DNA of 64,000 nt, taken from NCBI GenBank assembly GCA_028564925.1, contig CM053033.1:86810468-86874467 (forward strand). The letters are read 5' to 3'. Source of the DNA: Lithobates sylvaticus. Taxonomy: Eukaryota > Chordata > Amphibia > Anura > Ranidae. Made by a program: the position numbers and the translations under genes. How positions within the stretch are numbered: the stretch's first letter is position 1; every line of letters begins with the position of its first letter. Under the pieces are notes generated by a model. That model was given only the letters and a program-made list of their open reading frames with translations. It was not told where the DNA came from and did not search any database. Below, piece by piece: positions 1-12,064 of the stretch.

Positions 1-69
1 CGTGTTGTTGGTTTAACACGTTGTAGCGGGTCTGGTGACTATAACAAGAAAAAGCAGACACCTCCTTAC

Positions 70-122
70 CTGCTGCTCTTGATGGGTCATTTGCCCACTC
101 TTCAGCAGACTTAGGAGGGAGA
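70..122 (-). other. Candidate exon of an unidentified minus-strand gene (53 nt)
   Basis: On the minus strand, acceptor taatgcag, then 53 nt with one open frame reading LPPKSAEEWANDPSRAA, then donor G|GTAAGG. The splice signals are good and the peptide does not look repeat-derived. It would be a gene downstream of PORCN in the same orientation. I do not recognise the protein, and one exon is weak evidence. Confidence 0.3.
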
Positions 123-380
123 CTGCATTAGGTTTTGGTTAATTATTATTAAATAGGATGATATAAATTAAAATTTTGCATTCGAGTTGTTTTACTGTCC
201 TTTTTATGAATTCAGGAAAGATGGTCTAAGTAGTCTTGGCTCAATTACTGGTTGGCTGGGCCATAAATGGTTCTTCATGTAAGTCCATTATACTGAGCTT
301 AAAATATTGTACATAAGTCATGCATTCACAGACAATACTTTTAAAAATCGTTTGGAATTTCTCTCTTTCTATCTCTTTAA

Positions 381-1401
381 CCTCCCTGGCGGTAGGATTA
401 TTTCTGATTTTAGGTGCTGAAAGCGGTACAATTATTTTGCATGGAAATTTGGTGTTTTATATTGTAGGCCTGCAATTCTTAGGAATAACTCACTTAAATC
501 TGTCCAAACCAGAGTCTAGTAGACATCCCGGGTATGATAAAATTTGAAACACAAAATCTTAAAATTATAATATAATAAATAACTATAAATAATTATAACA
601 AATAATAATAATAAAAATTATTCAATAATGTAATCAAATCAAAAAACACTGAAATTTGCTCAGTTGCAGAATTGTCGCTGTCATTAGATTTAGTGTTTGA
701 TGACGAATTTCCCCACAAATTGCTATCGCTCTATTCTGAAAGTGATTCCAATTTATTATCGCTGTTTTCTAGCTGTCTAAAATCACTTTTGACATAAAAG
801 GGACAGTTTTTGGTTGCTATAGACCAAGGGTCTCAAACTAGCGGCCCTCCAGCTGTTGCAAAACTACAATTCCCATGAGGCATTGCAAGACTGACGGTTG
901 TAAGCATGACTTCCATAGGCAGAAGCATGATGGGACTTGTAGTTTCGCAACAGCTGGAGGGCCTCCAGTTTGAGACCCCTGCAGTATGGACAATCTCCAA
1001 ATTCCAGGCAGAAATAACTGTATTTATAATATAAAAGTGCATGCAGGGCACTGGACAGACCACTAGGGACAAAGGGGATGTGTATTTTTTTTATACAGTA
1101 CTATAATCTGTAAGATTACAGTACTGTATGTGTACTGTGTTTTTACTTTTTTGAATTTGGTGCCGATCTCCACTCCCGTGCATCGCAACGTCACAGGGAG
1201 CGGAGCTCGGTGGCACTTGACACTTGGTGAATAGGCGAAGAGACAGCTCGCACACACAGTGGGGAGACATCGCCGGATCCAGGGGACAAGGCAAGTAACT
1301 TTCCCTGTATCCTGCGATGCGATCCCGAGTCTGGCTCGGGGTTACCGCTAATGGTACTGAAATTCCACCCCAAGCCAGACTCGGGAATACCGCCAGGGAG
1401 G
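381..1401. mobile_element. TTAA-flanked MITE (piggyBac-type target site), about 1.0 kb
   Basis: TTAA at 377-380 and 1402-1405 flank inverted ends CCTCCCTGGCGGTA and TACCGCCAGGGAGG. An internal inverted pair lies at the right end (GAGTCTGGCTCGGGG against CCCCAAGCCAGACTC). No transposase is present. A smaller palindromic MITE lies inside it. Confidence 0.85.
828..984. mobile_element. Palindromic hAT-like MITE nested in the TTAA MITE
   Basis: The arms begin AAGGGTCTCAAACTAGCGG and end with the complement (CAGTTTGAGACCCCTG). The inner parts repeat CTCCAGCTGTTGC and the complement. I could not confirm an 8-bp duplication. Confidence 0.65.
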
Positions 1402-1405
1402 TTAA

Positions 1406-2606
1406 TATCCAAAGATGTTCTTTTCATTCCATACATCGTTATGCTTATTAGAAGAGTTTGGGCAGATTTGGTCCCCACACAATCTTGAAGTGACAATAAA
1501 CTCTGGTTAAAGACAACATCTCTATTCAAGTATATATTCTTAACTCAAAAAGTACCTGACATTGCTCTCAGCCTCCTCCAAAGTTCTCTTTTTTTTTTTT
1601 GCTGCCATGATTTAACTTTCTTTTAGAGGATGGTTATGTTTGTTCTCCATAGTCCCACTGTATGTGGGAAAGTAGCCACTGTCTCGCTGAGATGGACTAT
1701 GGGATTTGTAGCGTGCATAGACCAGTGCATATGACTGCAACTGCTTGTTCCAAGCAAACAGAAGTGAAGGGGGAAAATGAAAGGTTTAGTAGCTCATAGA
1801 GGATGTTATAAGGAGGCAGAAAAACACAGTAAGAAACAACAGATTACAGTGCAATGAAGTAGTGGATGTACTGTATATAGATTATTTTTAAAGAATAAGG
1901 TTATTTGCTTAGTGGCGTTCTAATAATCAGCCAAGATATGTGCATCTAATCTGTGAGTTCCCTAGCCTACAATATTCCTTGATTTTTTTTTTTCTTACTC
2001 TTACAGGTGACAAGTCAGACAAACCCCTGTACAGGGTGAGTCGGGGACACTAATGTTTTCTTTCTTTCACTTAACTCACCACTATTTATTTTTTTAACTG
2101 CCTTTAATCTCATTTTAATTGACCAACAATGTCCTCCCTCCCCTGTAATCTCATCTTTCCTTATATACTGTATCCACTCTCCTCTCTATTCCAGTCTTTC
2201 CCAAACTCCAGCATTGCTTTCACTCTTCTTTTGTGTTTTTTTTTTTTATATTTCTCTGGAATCTCTATGTCTTTAGTCTCTTAGCAGTTGCTTGCTGACT
2301 CCTCTATCCCTCTCTTCTCATAATCGCTCCATCTCCGAGCCCTCTTCATTGTATCCTACTTGACACTGTGGGGTTTAATTACTAAAGGCAAATACACAAA
2401 TGCAGTTGCACTCTGCAAGAACAGTTGCTCCAGAGCTTAGCAAATGAGGTAAAAATTCACTTTTCAAAGAATCACAAGAAAACAGCATTTTTGCTTGCAC
2501 ATGATTGGATTGTGGAAGTCAGCAGAGCTTCCCCTAATTTACTAAGCTCTGCATTTCAAATTTTTCCCGGGATCACCTCCCCAATTCTCCATTTTTATCT
2601 CATGGA
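1406..2606. other. Non-coding stretch left of the Tc1 dimer
   Basis: A/T-rich unique-looking DNA with a possible small hairpin at 1648-1693 and one exon-like signal at 2008-2036, listed separately. From about 2371 there is the start of a short repeat (GTTTAATTACTAAAGGCAAA) that is also seen at 9440. No other gene evidence. Confidence 0.5.
2008..2036 (+). other. Exon-like 29-nt signal, plus strand
   Basis: A T-rich tract and cttacag acceptor precede 29 bases, followed by G|GTGAGT. One frame reads GDKSDKPLYR. No partner exon was found, and a chance match is quite possible. Confidence 0.15.
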
Positions 2607-2667
2607 ATATACACTTTATTGTAAAAAGTATTGGGACATTGTGCCTTTACACACACATGAACTTTAA

Positions 2668-3735
2668 ACACTTACGCACCGCCCACCGTGGATATACATT
2701 GGTACTTTGACGTTAAATACTGTTGTTATGGCAGCAGATAACTGCCATAACCCCGGTATTTTTTTCCACAGCGAGCGGTCCTCTTTCACATAAATGTTGT
2801 ATCAGCGGCAGATTGGCCTTTTATGGGCGACAAGATAGGTGCCCCTGCCTTCCCGCCGCGCCTCGGGCATTGTCGGTAGCGGTGGAGACGATACAGTCCT
2901 GTGGCCTGATGGGCAGGAAGTCGAGTGAGGGCATAATGGCCCCCACTGGATTCTATGCCCTTGGAGAAGCGATGCCAAACGTCACTTTTGTCAAAACGAC
3001 CTTAAAGGGAAAAAAAATTTAAGTGAAAAAAAAAAGATTTTTTTTTTTTATTGCTTTATAGTGTAAATGTGAGATCTGAGGTCTTTTTGAAGAGGTCTTG
3101 TCATGCTTTTTTTCTATTACAAGGAATGTTTACATTACTTGCAATAGGAATAAAAGTGATCCAAATTTTTTATTTTTTTTTAAAAATAAAAAGTAAAATA
3201 AATAAGACAAAAAATAAATAAATGTAAAGCCCCCCATCCCTCTGTGCTTGCATGCAGAAGCAAATGCATATGCAAGTCGCACCCGCATAGGTAAACGATG
3301 TTCAAACCACACATTTGAGGTATCGCCACGATCATCCGAGCGATAGCAATAATTCTAGCAAAAGACCTCCTCTGTAACTCAAAACTGGTAACGGGCGCAA
3401 TCTTGAAGCATGACATGTTGGGTAACAATTTACTCGGCGTAACATTATCTTTCACAATATAGAAAAAAATTGGGCTAACTTTACTGTTTTCTTATTTTTT
3501 TATTCAAAAAATTGTATTTTTTCCAAACAAATTGCGTTTGTAAGACTGCTGCATAAAGACTGCTGCATATGGTGTGGCATAAAGTATTGCAAAATGCAAA
3601 TGCCATTTTATTCTCTGGGGTGTCTGAAAAAAAAAATTATATATATAATGTTTGGGGGTTTCAAGTAATTTTCTAGCAAAAATATGATTTTTTACTTGTA
3701 AACAAGTGTAAAAAATAGGCTTGGTCCTTAAGTGG
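2668..3735. mobile_element. TTAA-flanked element, copy 1 (about 1.07 kb)
   Basis: TTAA at 2664-2667 and 3736-3739. The ends ACACTTACGCACC and GGTCCTTAAGTGG are roughly inverted. A second copy in the opposite orientation lies at about 59978-61081. No protein is recognisable. The insertion splits the Tc1 dimer exactly at its TTAA. Confidence 0.75.
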
Positions 3736-4335
3736 TTAATGGCATCCCAGTCTTAGTCTGTAGGGTTCAATATTGAGTTGGCCCACCCTTTGCAGCTATA
3801 ACAGCTCTAACTCTTCTGGGAAGGCTGTCCACAAGGTTTAGGAGCGTGTCTATGAGAATGTTTGACCATTCTTCCAGAAGCGCATTTATGAGGTTAGGCA
3901 CTGATGTGGACGAGAAGGCCTGGCTCGCAGTCTTCGCTCAAATTCATCCCAAAGGTGTTCTATCGGGTGCAGGTCAGTCAAGTTCCTCCACCCCAACTCG
4001 CTCATTCATGTCTTTATGGACCTCGTTTTGTGCACTGATGCGCATTCATGTTGGAACAGGAAGGGGACATCCCCAAGCTGTTCCCACAAAGTTGGGAGCA
4101 TGAACGTATCCAAAATGTCTTAATATGCTGACGCCTTAAGAGTTCCCTTGAAAAACAACCCCACACCATTATCCCCCCTCCACCAAATGATTTGGACCAG
4201 TGCACATTGCAAGGTCCATAAAGACATGGATGAGCAAGTTTGGGGTGGAGAAATTTGACTGGCCTCAACCCGATAGAACACCTATGGGTGGGGCTGCAAA
4301 GGGTGGGCCAACTCAATATTGAACCCTACAGACTA

Positions 4336-4569
4336 AGCCCTGGTTCAAGGCGGCAATTGCTGGCAATGGCACCGTCCGAATTGGTGCGACGCCGCATTTG
4401 CGGCGCCTCACCGATTACTAAAAGTAGTTTCTGTACTACTATTTTTAGCGACTTCAGGGTGCGATTTCCATTGACATCTGTGCAACACATGGCACAGATG
4501 TCTCTGAAATTGCCCCCAAAGTTGGGACTGATATGCGGGAATAAATTCATTACCGCATGAACCTGGGCT
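4336..4569. mobile_element. Short MITE nested in the Tc1 dimer
   Basis: The ends AGCCCTGGTTCA and TGAACCTGGGCT are inverted and flanked by TA. The interior is GC-richer with a CGCCGCATTTGCGGCG palindrome. No coding. Confidence 0.65.
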
Positions 4570-4719
4570 TAGACTGGGATGCCAATAAAGTTAATGTGCG
4601 CGCTGACTTCTTTTTTTTCTTTTTTTTATGTTGTGTCTTGAAAACTGACATAATAAAAACATGTGCATGTAAAGGCAGGTGTCACAATACTTTTGACAAT
4701 ATAGCGCATCTATCTTCCT

Positions 4720-4957
4720 TCTTTCAGAATATCCAATCTGACTCTCTGCTCCATCAAAATATCCTCTGCAACTTTCTATAGATCTTTATATAGAGTTTCT
4801 TCCTTAACTCTCCAACTCTTCTTTCTACTAAAATCAAATTTCTACTAGAATCCCCCCATCTACCAGAATCTCCTCCATAACCCTCCACAATTCAATTCTT
4901 TCAGACTCTCCTCTATAACTCTCCACATGTCACCTCTGCCAGATTCTTCTCTATAGC
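4720..4957. repeat. Degenerate ~40-bp minisatellite, left part
   Basis: Diverged copies of a unit like CTATAACTCTCCACATGTCA followed by CCTCTGCCAGATTCTT. The array continues at 7183-7290 on the other side of the foldback element, so the element landed inside it. Confidence 0.55.
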
Positions 4958-7182
4958 TAGGGATGAGCCTGCGGTTTGAGCCGAACGTAATTTTTACTCG
5001 AACATTGGGTGTTCGTCTGTTCTAAAACGAACCGAGCATATGGGGCTTTCGCAGGAAATTTGAGTGCCGCAGAACGCCCCACAATGCACTGGCACTGCGC
5101 CAAAATGTAAAAAAATTAATAAATGGCGTGCCCCCCCCCAAAATCCATACCAGACCCTTATCTGAGCACGCAGCCTGGCAGGCCGCAGGAAAAGGCAGGA
5201 CAACGAGAGCGCCCCCCCCTCCTTAACCATACCAGGCCACATGCCCTCAACATCCCAACACCCCAAAACACCTTGTCCCCACTGTTGATGGGGACAAGGG
5301 CCTCTACCCCACAACCCTTGCCCAGTGGTTGTGGGGGGGTCTGCGGGCAGGGGGGCTTATCGGAATCTGGGAGCCCCCTTTAACAATAGGGCTTCCAGAT
5401 CCTGAACCCCTCCCCCATGTGAATGGTTATCGGGTACTTTGTACCCCTACTCATTCACCCAAAATAGTGTCAAAAAAGTCAGTCAGAGACAGTTTGGGAC
5501 AAGTCCTTTATTTAAAAAAAAAAAAAAAACACACGGAAAAACTCTGCCTCGATGGGAGGTTCCCGCCGACTGCAGCCTTTTTGCGCCGACAGCTCTTATA
5601 TAGCTGAGGACGGGGCCACCCGGTGACATAAGCGGGTGACCCCATCCCCTTCTGATATCATGTGACGTAACGTCAGAGGGGACGGGGTCACTCGTTTACG
5701 TCACCAGGTGACCCTGCCTTTAGCTATATAACAGCTGTCAATGCAAAAAGCCTGCAGTCGCGGGACGCCTCCCATGAGTTTTTCCATTTTTTTCCCGGTC
5801 AGTCGGCGCTGTGATCGAAGATGGATGGACATCGCGGGACATTTTTATTTAATAATGACCCGCAATGTCCGTCCATCCTTCTTCGATCACAGCGCCGACG
5901 GACCGAAAGAAATCGGAGGCGCCCCGCGACTGCAGGCTTTTTGCATTGACAGCTGTTATATAGCTAAAGGCGCTGTGGTAAACTGGTCACCCCGCCCCCT
6001 CTGACGTTACGTCACATAACGTCAGAAGGGGCGGGGTCACCCGCTTACGCCACCGGGTGGCCCCGTCCTTAGCTATACAGGAGCTGTCAGCGCAAAAGGC
6101 TGCAGTTGGCAGGAGTCTCCCATGGAGGTGGAGAGTTTCCCCGTTTTTTTTCCTCGGGTCGTCGGATGCTGTGATCGAAGATGAATGGACATCTCGGGGC
6201 ATTTTTTAATAAAGGACTTGTTCCAAACTGTCTACTGTCATTTTTACTTTGACACTTTTTTTGGTGAATGTGTAGAGGTACAATGTACCCGATACCCATT
6301 CACATAGGGGGGGAGCCAGGATCTGGGGGTCCCCTTGTTAAAGGGGGCTTCCGGATTCCGATAAGCCCCCCTGCCTGCAGACCCCCACAACCACCGGGCA
6401 GGGGTTGTGGGGGACAAGGTATTTTGGGGGGGACCCCAAAACACCCTCCCTATGTTGAGGGCAAGTGGCCTGGTATGGTTCGGGGGGGCACTCTCTCGCC
6501 CTCCCCCCTTTTCCTAGGGCCTGCCAGGTTACGTGCTCGGATAAGGGTCTGGTATGGGTTTTGGGGGAGATCCCCATGCCATTTTTTTTTAATTTTGGCT
6601 GAAGGGCCTGGTATGGATTTTGGGGGGACCCCCACGCAAATGTTTTTTTTTTTTCATTTTGGTGTGGGGTTCCCCTTATCATTCATACCTAACCCAAAGG
6701 ACCTGGTAATGGAGGGGGGGGGGGGACCCATGCCGTTTTTTTCAATGATTTTTATCTATATTGCCGGGATCCAACAATACATTTACAGCCACGAGCAGTT
6801 TTAAATAAAAAATTTTCTTTTAGAAATGTAATTTTGCTGTGGTACTGTTATAAACATGGGAAAGATGCGTTACTTTACAGGCAGACTAAGGACCCCCCCA
6901 GACACGATATTTAAAGGAATATTTAATTTTTAGAGTTTCACTTTAAGCATTATTAAAATCACTGCTCCTGAAAAACACGGCCGTTTTTAAAACTTTTTTT
7001 TGCATTGATACATGTCCCCTGGGGCAGGACCCAGGTCCCCAAACACATTTTATGGCAATAACTTGCTTATTAGCCTTTAAAATTAGCACTTTTGATTTTT
7101 CATGTTTGTGTCCCATAGACTTTAACAGTGTTCGCACAAATTTTTTGCCTGTTCGCAAGTTCCGGTGTTCAGCTCATCCCTA
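4958..7182. mobile_element. 2.2-kb foldback element (hAT-like)
   Basis: Ends TAGGGATGAGC and GCTCATCCCTA. An 8-bp flanking repeat, TCTATAGC and TCTATAAC, differs at one base and suits a hAT. Nearly the whole element is an imperfect inverted repeat. Outer arms pair around CAAAACACCTTGTCCCC, TTGTGGGGGGGTCTGCGGG and their partners at 6350-6450. Inner arms pair around 5710-5763 and 5917-5990, with a tight hairpin at 5820-5880. No transposase ORF. Confidence 0.7.
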
Positions 7183-7290
7183 TCTATAACTCTCCACCTG
7201 TCACCTCTGCCAGATTATGCTCTATATCTCTCCACTGGTCATCTCTACCAGAATCTCCTCCATTATTCTCTTTCTTTTCTCCTTAGAATC
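7183..7290. repeat. Degenerate ~40-bp minisatellite, right part
   Basis: Continuation of the array at 4720-4957, with CTCCACCTGTCACCTCTGCC and CTGGTCATCTCTACCAGAAT units. Confidence 0.5.
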
Positions 7291-8096
7291 CCCTACAACA
7301 CAAGCACAGAGTGCAAGAGAAAAAAACACATGTTAAGAAGCAAAGAGGTAATCAAGCACATTATGTAACGAAACATACAATCTAGAAAATGTCCCAAATT
7401 TTCTTTCTTCCCAGTTATGCTTTATCAGTGGTGTGCCTCCAGAGACACAAAGCACAGCTTCTGGACAAGAGTGGCTATTGGATTCAACTTAAAAAAAAAA
7501 AAGGGAGATTGAAAGAAAAAGATTTTCTTCATCCGACACTTCGAGGTTGGGTTGGATGCTTGCATCTCGTCGCTGTGGCTCCCCCCCCCCCCCACATCGC
7601 TAGAATGATACATCCCCCCCCCCCCCCCCCCCATCACAACAGCATCCAACGGGTGGACGCAAAAATTCAACGCAACTAAGAAGTGTCGAATGCTGAAGAT
7701 TTCAGTGGAAGGTGTAAATCTGCAAGAGCGTGAAGTTTGAATTCACTGAAATCAGTACTGGCAAGTGTAATTTGGCAGCTGCCTTTTTCAGTACATTTTT
7801 CATGACTGAAACAAGTATATAGATCAGGAAACTCAGAAGCTCTTATTTGCATGATTATTTCAGATCAGTGACTTGCAGTTTTGAACTGAGAGGCACGAGC
7901 ACTTTTAGATGGAATGGACAGTAATGGCAAAACGCCCGTTTTCCCTAAAAGAGGTTTTCTTTAATAATAGATGCTAATGCTGAATGTTTGGATATTACAT
8001 AGGGAACTTTCCATCTTATCTGCAGTCTTGTCACTTTGTAACACAATTTAACTGCATCTTAGCTGGGTAGGTGATATTCCTCCTCAGCTGGATAAT
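7291..8096. other. Non-coding stretch with a poly-C run
   Basis: No gene evidence. Contains C-rich runs at 7580-7631. The rest is A/T-rich and unassigned. Confidence 0.5.
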
Positions 8097-8903
8097 CACA
8101 AACAAAAAAATTCCCAGCACACTTACCAGCTAGCCTGCAAACAAACCAAATTGTCCCTGTCTAACAATTCATGTTAAAAACAGTGTTTTGTTTGCAAATA
8201 TACAGTATATGAAAGCTGCAGTGCCCACATCAAGGCTCCTCTGTATATTAGGGTCTTGACTCTTTATTTGTGAGTCTTCATGTTGGAGCATATAGAGCAG
8301 TTGATAAATTAAGGGCAGGTTTGTTGGAAGGAGCCCACTCCTCTTTAAAAAGGCAGAGGCACACATTGGATCCCCAGCAAAAGCACAATTACAGCTGAAG
8401 GCAATGTTTCAACACACCAAATCAGCGAACAAGCTATGCAAAAAGATGGCAACCATCCCAATTTATAACTAGCCTTTGCAGTAAAGGTACACATGGAAGG
8501 ACAACACACATCACAAACAAAAATTTTCCAGCACACTTACCAGCTAGCCTGCAAACAAACCAAACTGTCCATGTCTAACAATTCATGTTAAAAACAGAGG
8601 GTTTCATTGCAAACACTCGCAAATATATGTGAAGCCGCAGTGCCCTCGTCAAGGCTACTCTGTATAATGTGGTCCTAACTCTATTTTTGAGAGTCTCCAT
8701 GTAGCATATATTGCAGTGGATAGATTAAGGGCAGGTTTGCCTAGAGGCAGAACACTCCCCACTTAAGGCACAGGGACACATTGAATGGCCAGCAAGAGAA
8801 CAATGACAGCTGAAGGCATCCAGTGTGTCCTCACACCAAATCAGTGAACAAATTATACAAAAAGATGGGAACCACCCCAATTTATAACTATCCTCAGTTG
8901 GAT
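8097..8903. repeat. Tandem dimer, unit about 415 bp
   Basis: Unit 1 starts at 8097 (CACAAACAAAAAAATTCCCAG) and unit 2 at 8512 (CACAAACAAAAATTTTCCAG). They are colinear over most of their length with obvious divergence. CCTCAGCTGGATAAT just before unit 1 is repeated as CCTCAGTTGGATAAT at the end of unit 2. Confidence 0.8.
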
Positions 8904-9490
8904 AATGTAATCTATGTTATGTAGTTAATGGCCCAATCCACCCATTTTGATTTTTTTCCTTTTCACATCCCAATTCACTTTCCTGAACCTCCCTCCCTCC
9001 AGGACAGCCGACGCGAGCGAAGCAGTAATTTCCAGGCCTTTATCCGGATGGCGCTGGAGACTCTGCTGGGTTCATGCCGCAGGAAGCGCGGGATCCGTCA
9101 TACGTCCGCAGACCACATTCAGCCATCTAAAACTTTAATGTCTTGGCACAGACAAACGCTTCCAGTCAGGCCCTTCTTGTTGGTACGATCTTCAAGGGGG
9201 CTCTGAGAATGTGAGCGAAGATAAACAAGAGTGAGTGAATGACTGATCACAAGCTACGTGCACAAGTCTCCTGTTTGTTTGTGAAATTGCTTGGCTCTTG
9301 GAATAAACATTATTTTGCAATGTTTTTGTGTTGATCTTTTTATTCCTACACACTGCAGAGCTGTCCATGAATACCTCCATTATTAAAATTATCAATCTGG
9401 AGAGTGTAGGGAATCGAGATTCACAATGTGACATAGGGGTTTAATTACTGAAGGCAAATCCACTCTGCACCACAAGTGCACTTGGAAGTG
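8904..9490. other. Stretch with a small GC-rich patch, no gene assigned
   Basis: 9000-9180 has several CpGs and an open frame of 92 codons (8928-9206) with no recognisable domain. The rest is A/T-rich, with a repeat start (GTTTAATTACTGAAGGCAAA) at about 9440. I see no gene I can support. Confidence 0.4.
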
Positions 9491-10425
9491 CAGTCATTGT
9501 AGATCTGAGGGAAAATAGTAAATCATATATCCCTGTATGTTGTGATTGTTAACATGCCCATCTAATAGTGTTTATAAACAATCAACGCTCCCTTCTGACA
9601 CCACTGCTTGTGGAAGAGAATTCCACATCCTTACTGTTCTGACAGTAAAGAACCCTCTATGCTGATTACAGTTAAACCCCTTCTCTTCCAATTTCAGTGA
9701 ATGGCTGTGTGTCTTTTTAAACTCCCTTTCACTGAAAGGTTTTTTTCCCCCTACACTACAGTCACCAGTAAAAGGTATTTGTATAAGCTATCATATCCCC
9801 TCTCAAGCATCTCCGCTCCAGATAGAATAAGTTCAATGCTTGTAGTCTTTCCCTATAACTGAGGTCCTTCAGTCCCTTTATTAGCTTTGTTGCCCTTCTC
9901 TGAACTCTTTCCAGTTCCAGCACATCCTTTTTGAGGACTGGTGTCCAGAACTCGCCAGCATACTCAAGGCCGGACCACAGTTTTGTAGAGTGGTAGAATT
10001 ATCATTTTCATCTCTGAATTAAATCCCCTTTTTAATGCATGCTAATATTCTGCTAACTTTGCTTGCAGCAGCTTGGCATTGCTGAGTCTGTCATCTACTT
10101 GGACCCCCAGATCTTTCTCCATCCTGGATTCCGACAGCGCTTCTCCCCCTAGCGAGTAACTTGCGTTCATATTTATTGGCACCCAAATGCATTACCTTAC
10201 AATTTTCAACATTAAGCCTCATTTGGCATGTAGTTGCTCACCCCATTATTTTATTTAGGTCTTCTTGTGGGGTTTCCACATCCTGCGTAGAAGTTATTGC
10301 TCTGCTTAGCTGGGTATCATCCTCAAATATTGAGATAGAGAATGGGATAAATAGCTCAACCTCATCAATGAATAAATTAAACAGAATTGGCCCCAGGAAA
10401 GATCCCTGGGGGACCCCACTTACTA
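9490..10425 (-). mobile_element. CR1-like LINE fragment, 3' half of RT, antisense
   Basis: Read on the minus strand it carries VPQGSFLGPILFN, ENCKVMHLGANK and LERVQRRATKLIKGL followed by DLSYRERLQALNLF in broken frames. These are the signature RT and C-terminal blocks of CR1-clade LINEs. The other part lies at 12065-12330 beyond a later insertion. Old, with many stops. Confidence 0.85.
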
Positions 10426-12064
10426 TAGTGAAAAAATGGGAAAGAAAAACTGCGCTACAGGGGTATACCCCAGAAGGGGTATGGATTAAACGTAATTAGT
10501 AAACAGGCTTAAAAAAGACTGTCTGGAAGCTGCAACTCAACTGTAAAACATAACCACAGTGATATAAAATAAAAATAAAAAATGAGTAGCGCTAAACCAA
10601 TGGTGCATCAATATTACAGAGCATAACTACTTAATGACCCCATGATATATGATCAAAAAGAAATGTGATTGGAATAAACCTGCAAATATAAATGCCTGGA
10701 AATTGTGGATGAAAATTCAAACAATCAAATGCAATCAGATGCGACAATCTCCCATGAAAGTTGCACAAAAAAGTAAAAAAACGGAAAAATGTGGAAACGT
10801 GAGCAATATATAAGAAAACTTTTCAAGTCCATGAAGTCCTCATGAGAAGTGAATCTTCATAAAGGATTTTCACCCATGCCGTGAAAAAGTACTTTTTATA
10901 ATAAAATATATAGGTGAATAAATAAATAAATCAATCCAGTGATGTGAGTGATTGGATCCTCCAAACTGTTCAAAGGTGCTCCACCACCAAGATAAAGTTG
11001 AGAATTACTTCTTACCAGAAGTGAGTAACAAACAGGCCTGTATGGAGATATCCCTCCTCGGATCCACCTGGGGATGTAACGAATGCCAGTAGCCTATTGA
11101 CCCAATTCTCAGCTCAGCTTCCCAAAGGGTGTTAAGGATTTGAATCAGCACATGGAAAAAATGAAGGGGGGGCTCGCATAGTGTAAAAAACCAAGGTGTT
11201 TATTTAAATAATAAACTGGTTGCACTTACATAAAAACAAGCAGTTCAGGCCTTTAAGTGTGGTGCGCCGGCCGGACACACCAGGACACAGACCCGTCCTC
11301 CCAAACATCCGATATTCAAAGTCGAGGTGACGTCAGCGCGTCGCTCCGCCCTACCGGTTTCGCAATAGAGTTGCGTCGTCCAGGGGCACGGGCGGCGCAC
11401 TGCGTCACCTCCCTTAAGTAATAACACCGGCCAAACCAAGCCTCTCTCTGAGCTCCCAATCCCGAACGAGTCTCGTTGTGCCGACCGAAGTCTCGCAAGA
11501 CCAGAGGCTCGCAATACATCAGCCATTCAAGTACTGATGTAAAAGCTCAGCAAGTCCGCTGTATTATTAAAAAGCAGCTACAAAAACAAAATGTAAAATT
11601 GGATGTATGACACCCGGGGAGAAACACTCCAATAATGCTGAGAGGTTTATGAAAAGTAAGAAATATATAAAAACATATTCATTGTCCCTATTAGCTCCGG
11701 CCAAACACCGGAAGTAGTATATTAATAGACACTGGGGACATCATTCCCATATATGTTATAAAAACAGCGATTACATTTTAAGAGGGGTTGAATTTGCCAC
11801 ATATGGACTTGACCATAGGCCATACCACACGACCCAAAAATTAATAGCAGTCATGTGAGTACGATCCAAACGGCCTTCATATCAAAATATAAAAGCAAAG
11901 TAAAATAATATTGCTCCCGAATTATAAAATGAGCAGCAATATATTAAACGGTTATAACCTCTGGGAATGTGATTATCGCAAAAAAACCGGCATAAGCCTT
12001 AAGCAAAAGATTCTATATTTATTATAAAGGAATAAAATATGTGGCTCGTGACTGGATGTGTAAC
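10426..12064. mobile_element. 1.64-kb insertion of unknown family inside the CR1 LINE
   Basis: Flanked by a perfect 13-bp duplication, ACCCCACTTACTA, at 10413-10425 and 12065-12077. The ends TAGTGAAAAAATGGG and GGATGTGTAAC are not inverted and there is no terminal direct repeat. GC-rich patch at 11260-11480. No ORF with a known domain. The duplication length suggests retrotransposition, possibly a non-autonomous element. Confidence 0.7.

Larger units (their letters stand above)
2612..4706. mobile_element. Inverted-dimer Tc1 element with two nested MITEs
   Basis: The ends CACTTTATTGTAAAAAGTAT and the complement of CGCTATATTGTCAAAAGTAT are inverted repeats, with TA on the left. The left arm (3740-4200) carries the C-terminal half of a Tc1 transposase in antisense (reverse reading ends KGGPTQY-like). 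The right arm (from about 4205) carries the same region in sense. The arms meet near 4205. A TTAA element is inserted at 2668-3735 and a short MITE at 4336-4569. No intact transposase remains. Confidence 0.8.

Noticed and set aside
6268-6804. 178-codon plus-strand open frame
   Set aside because: Lies in the arm of the foldback element, is made of G- and C-runs, and the other arm gives a similar frame on the opposite strand.
8928-9206. 92-codon frame in a CpG-richer patch as a possible exon
   Set aside because: No recognisable protein, no clear splice borders and no adjacent exon. Kept only as an unassigned GC-rich patch.
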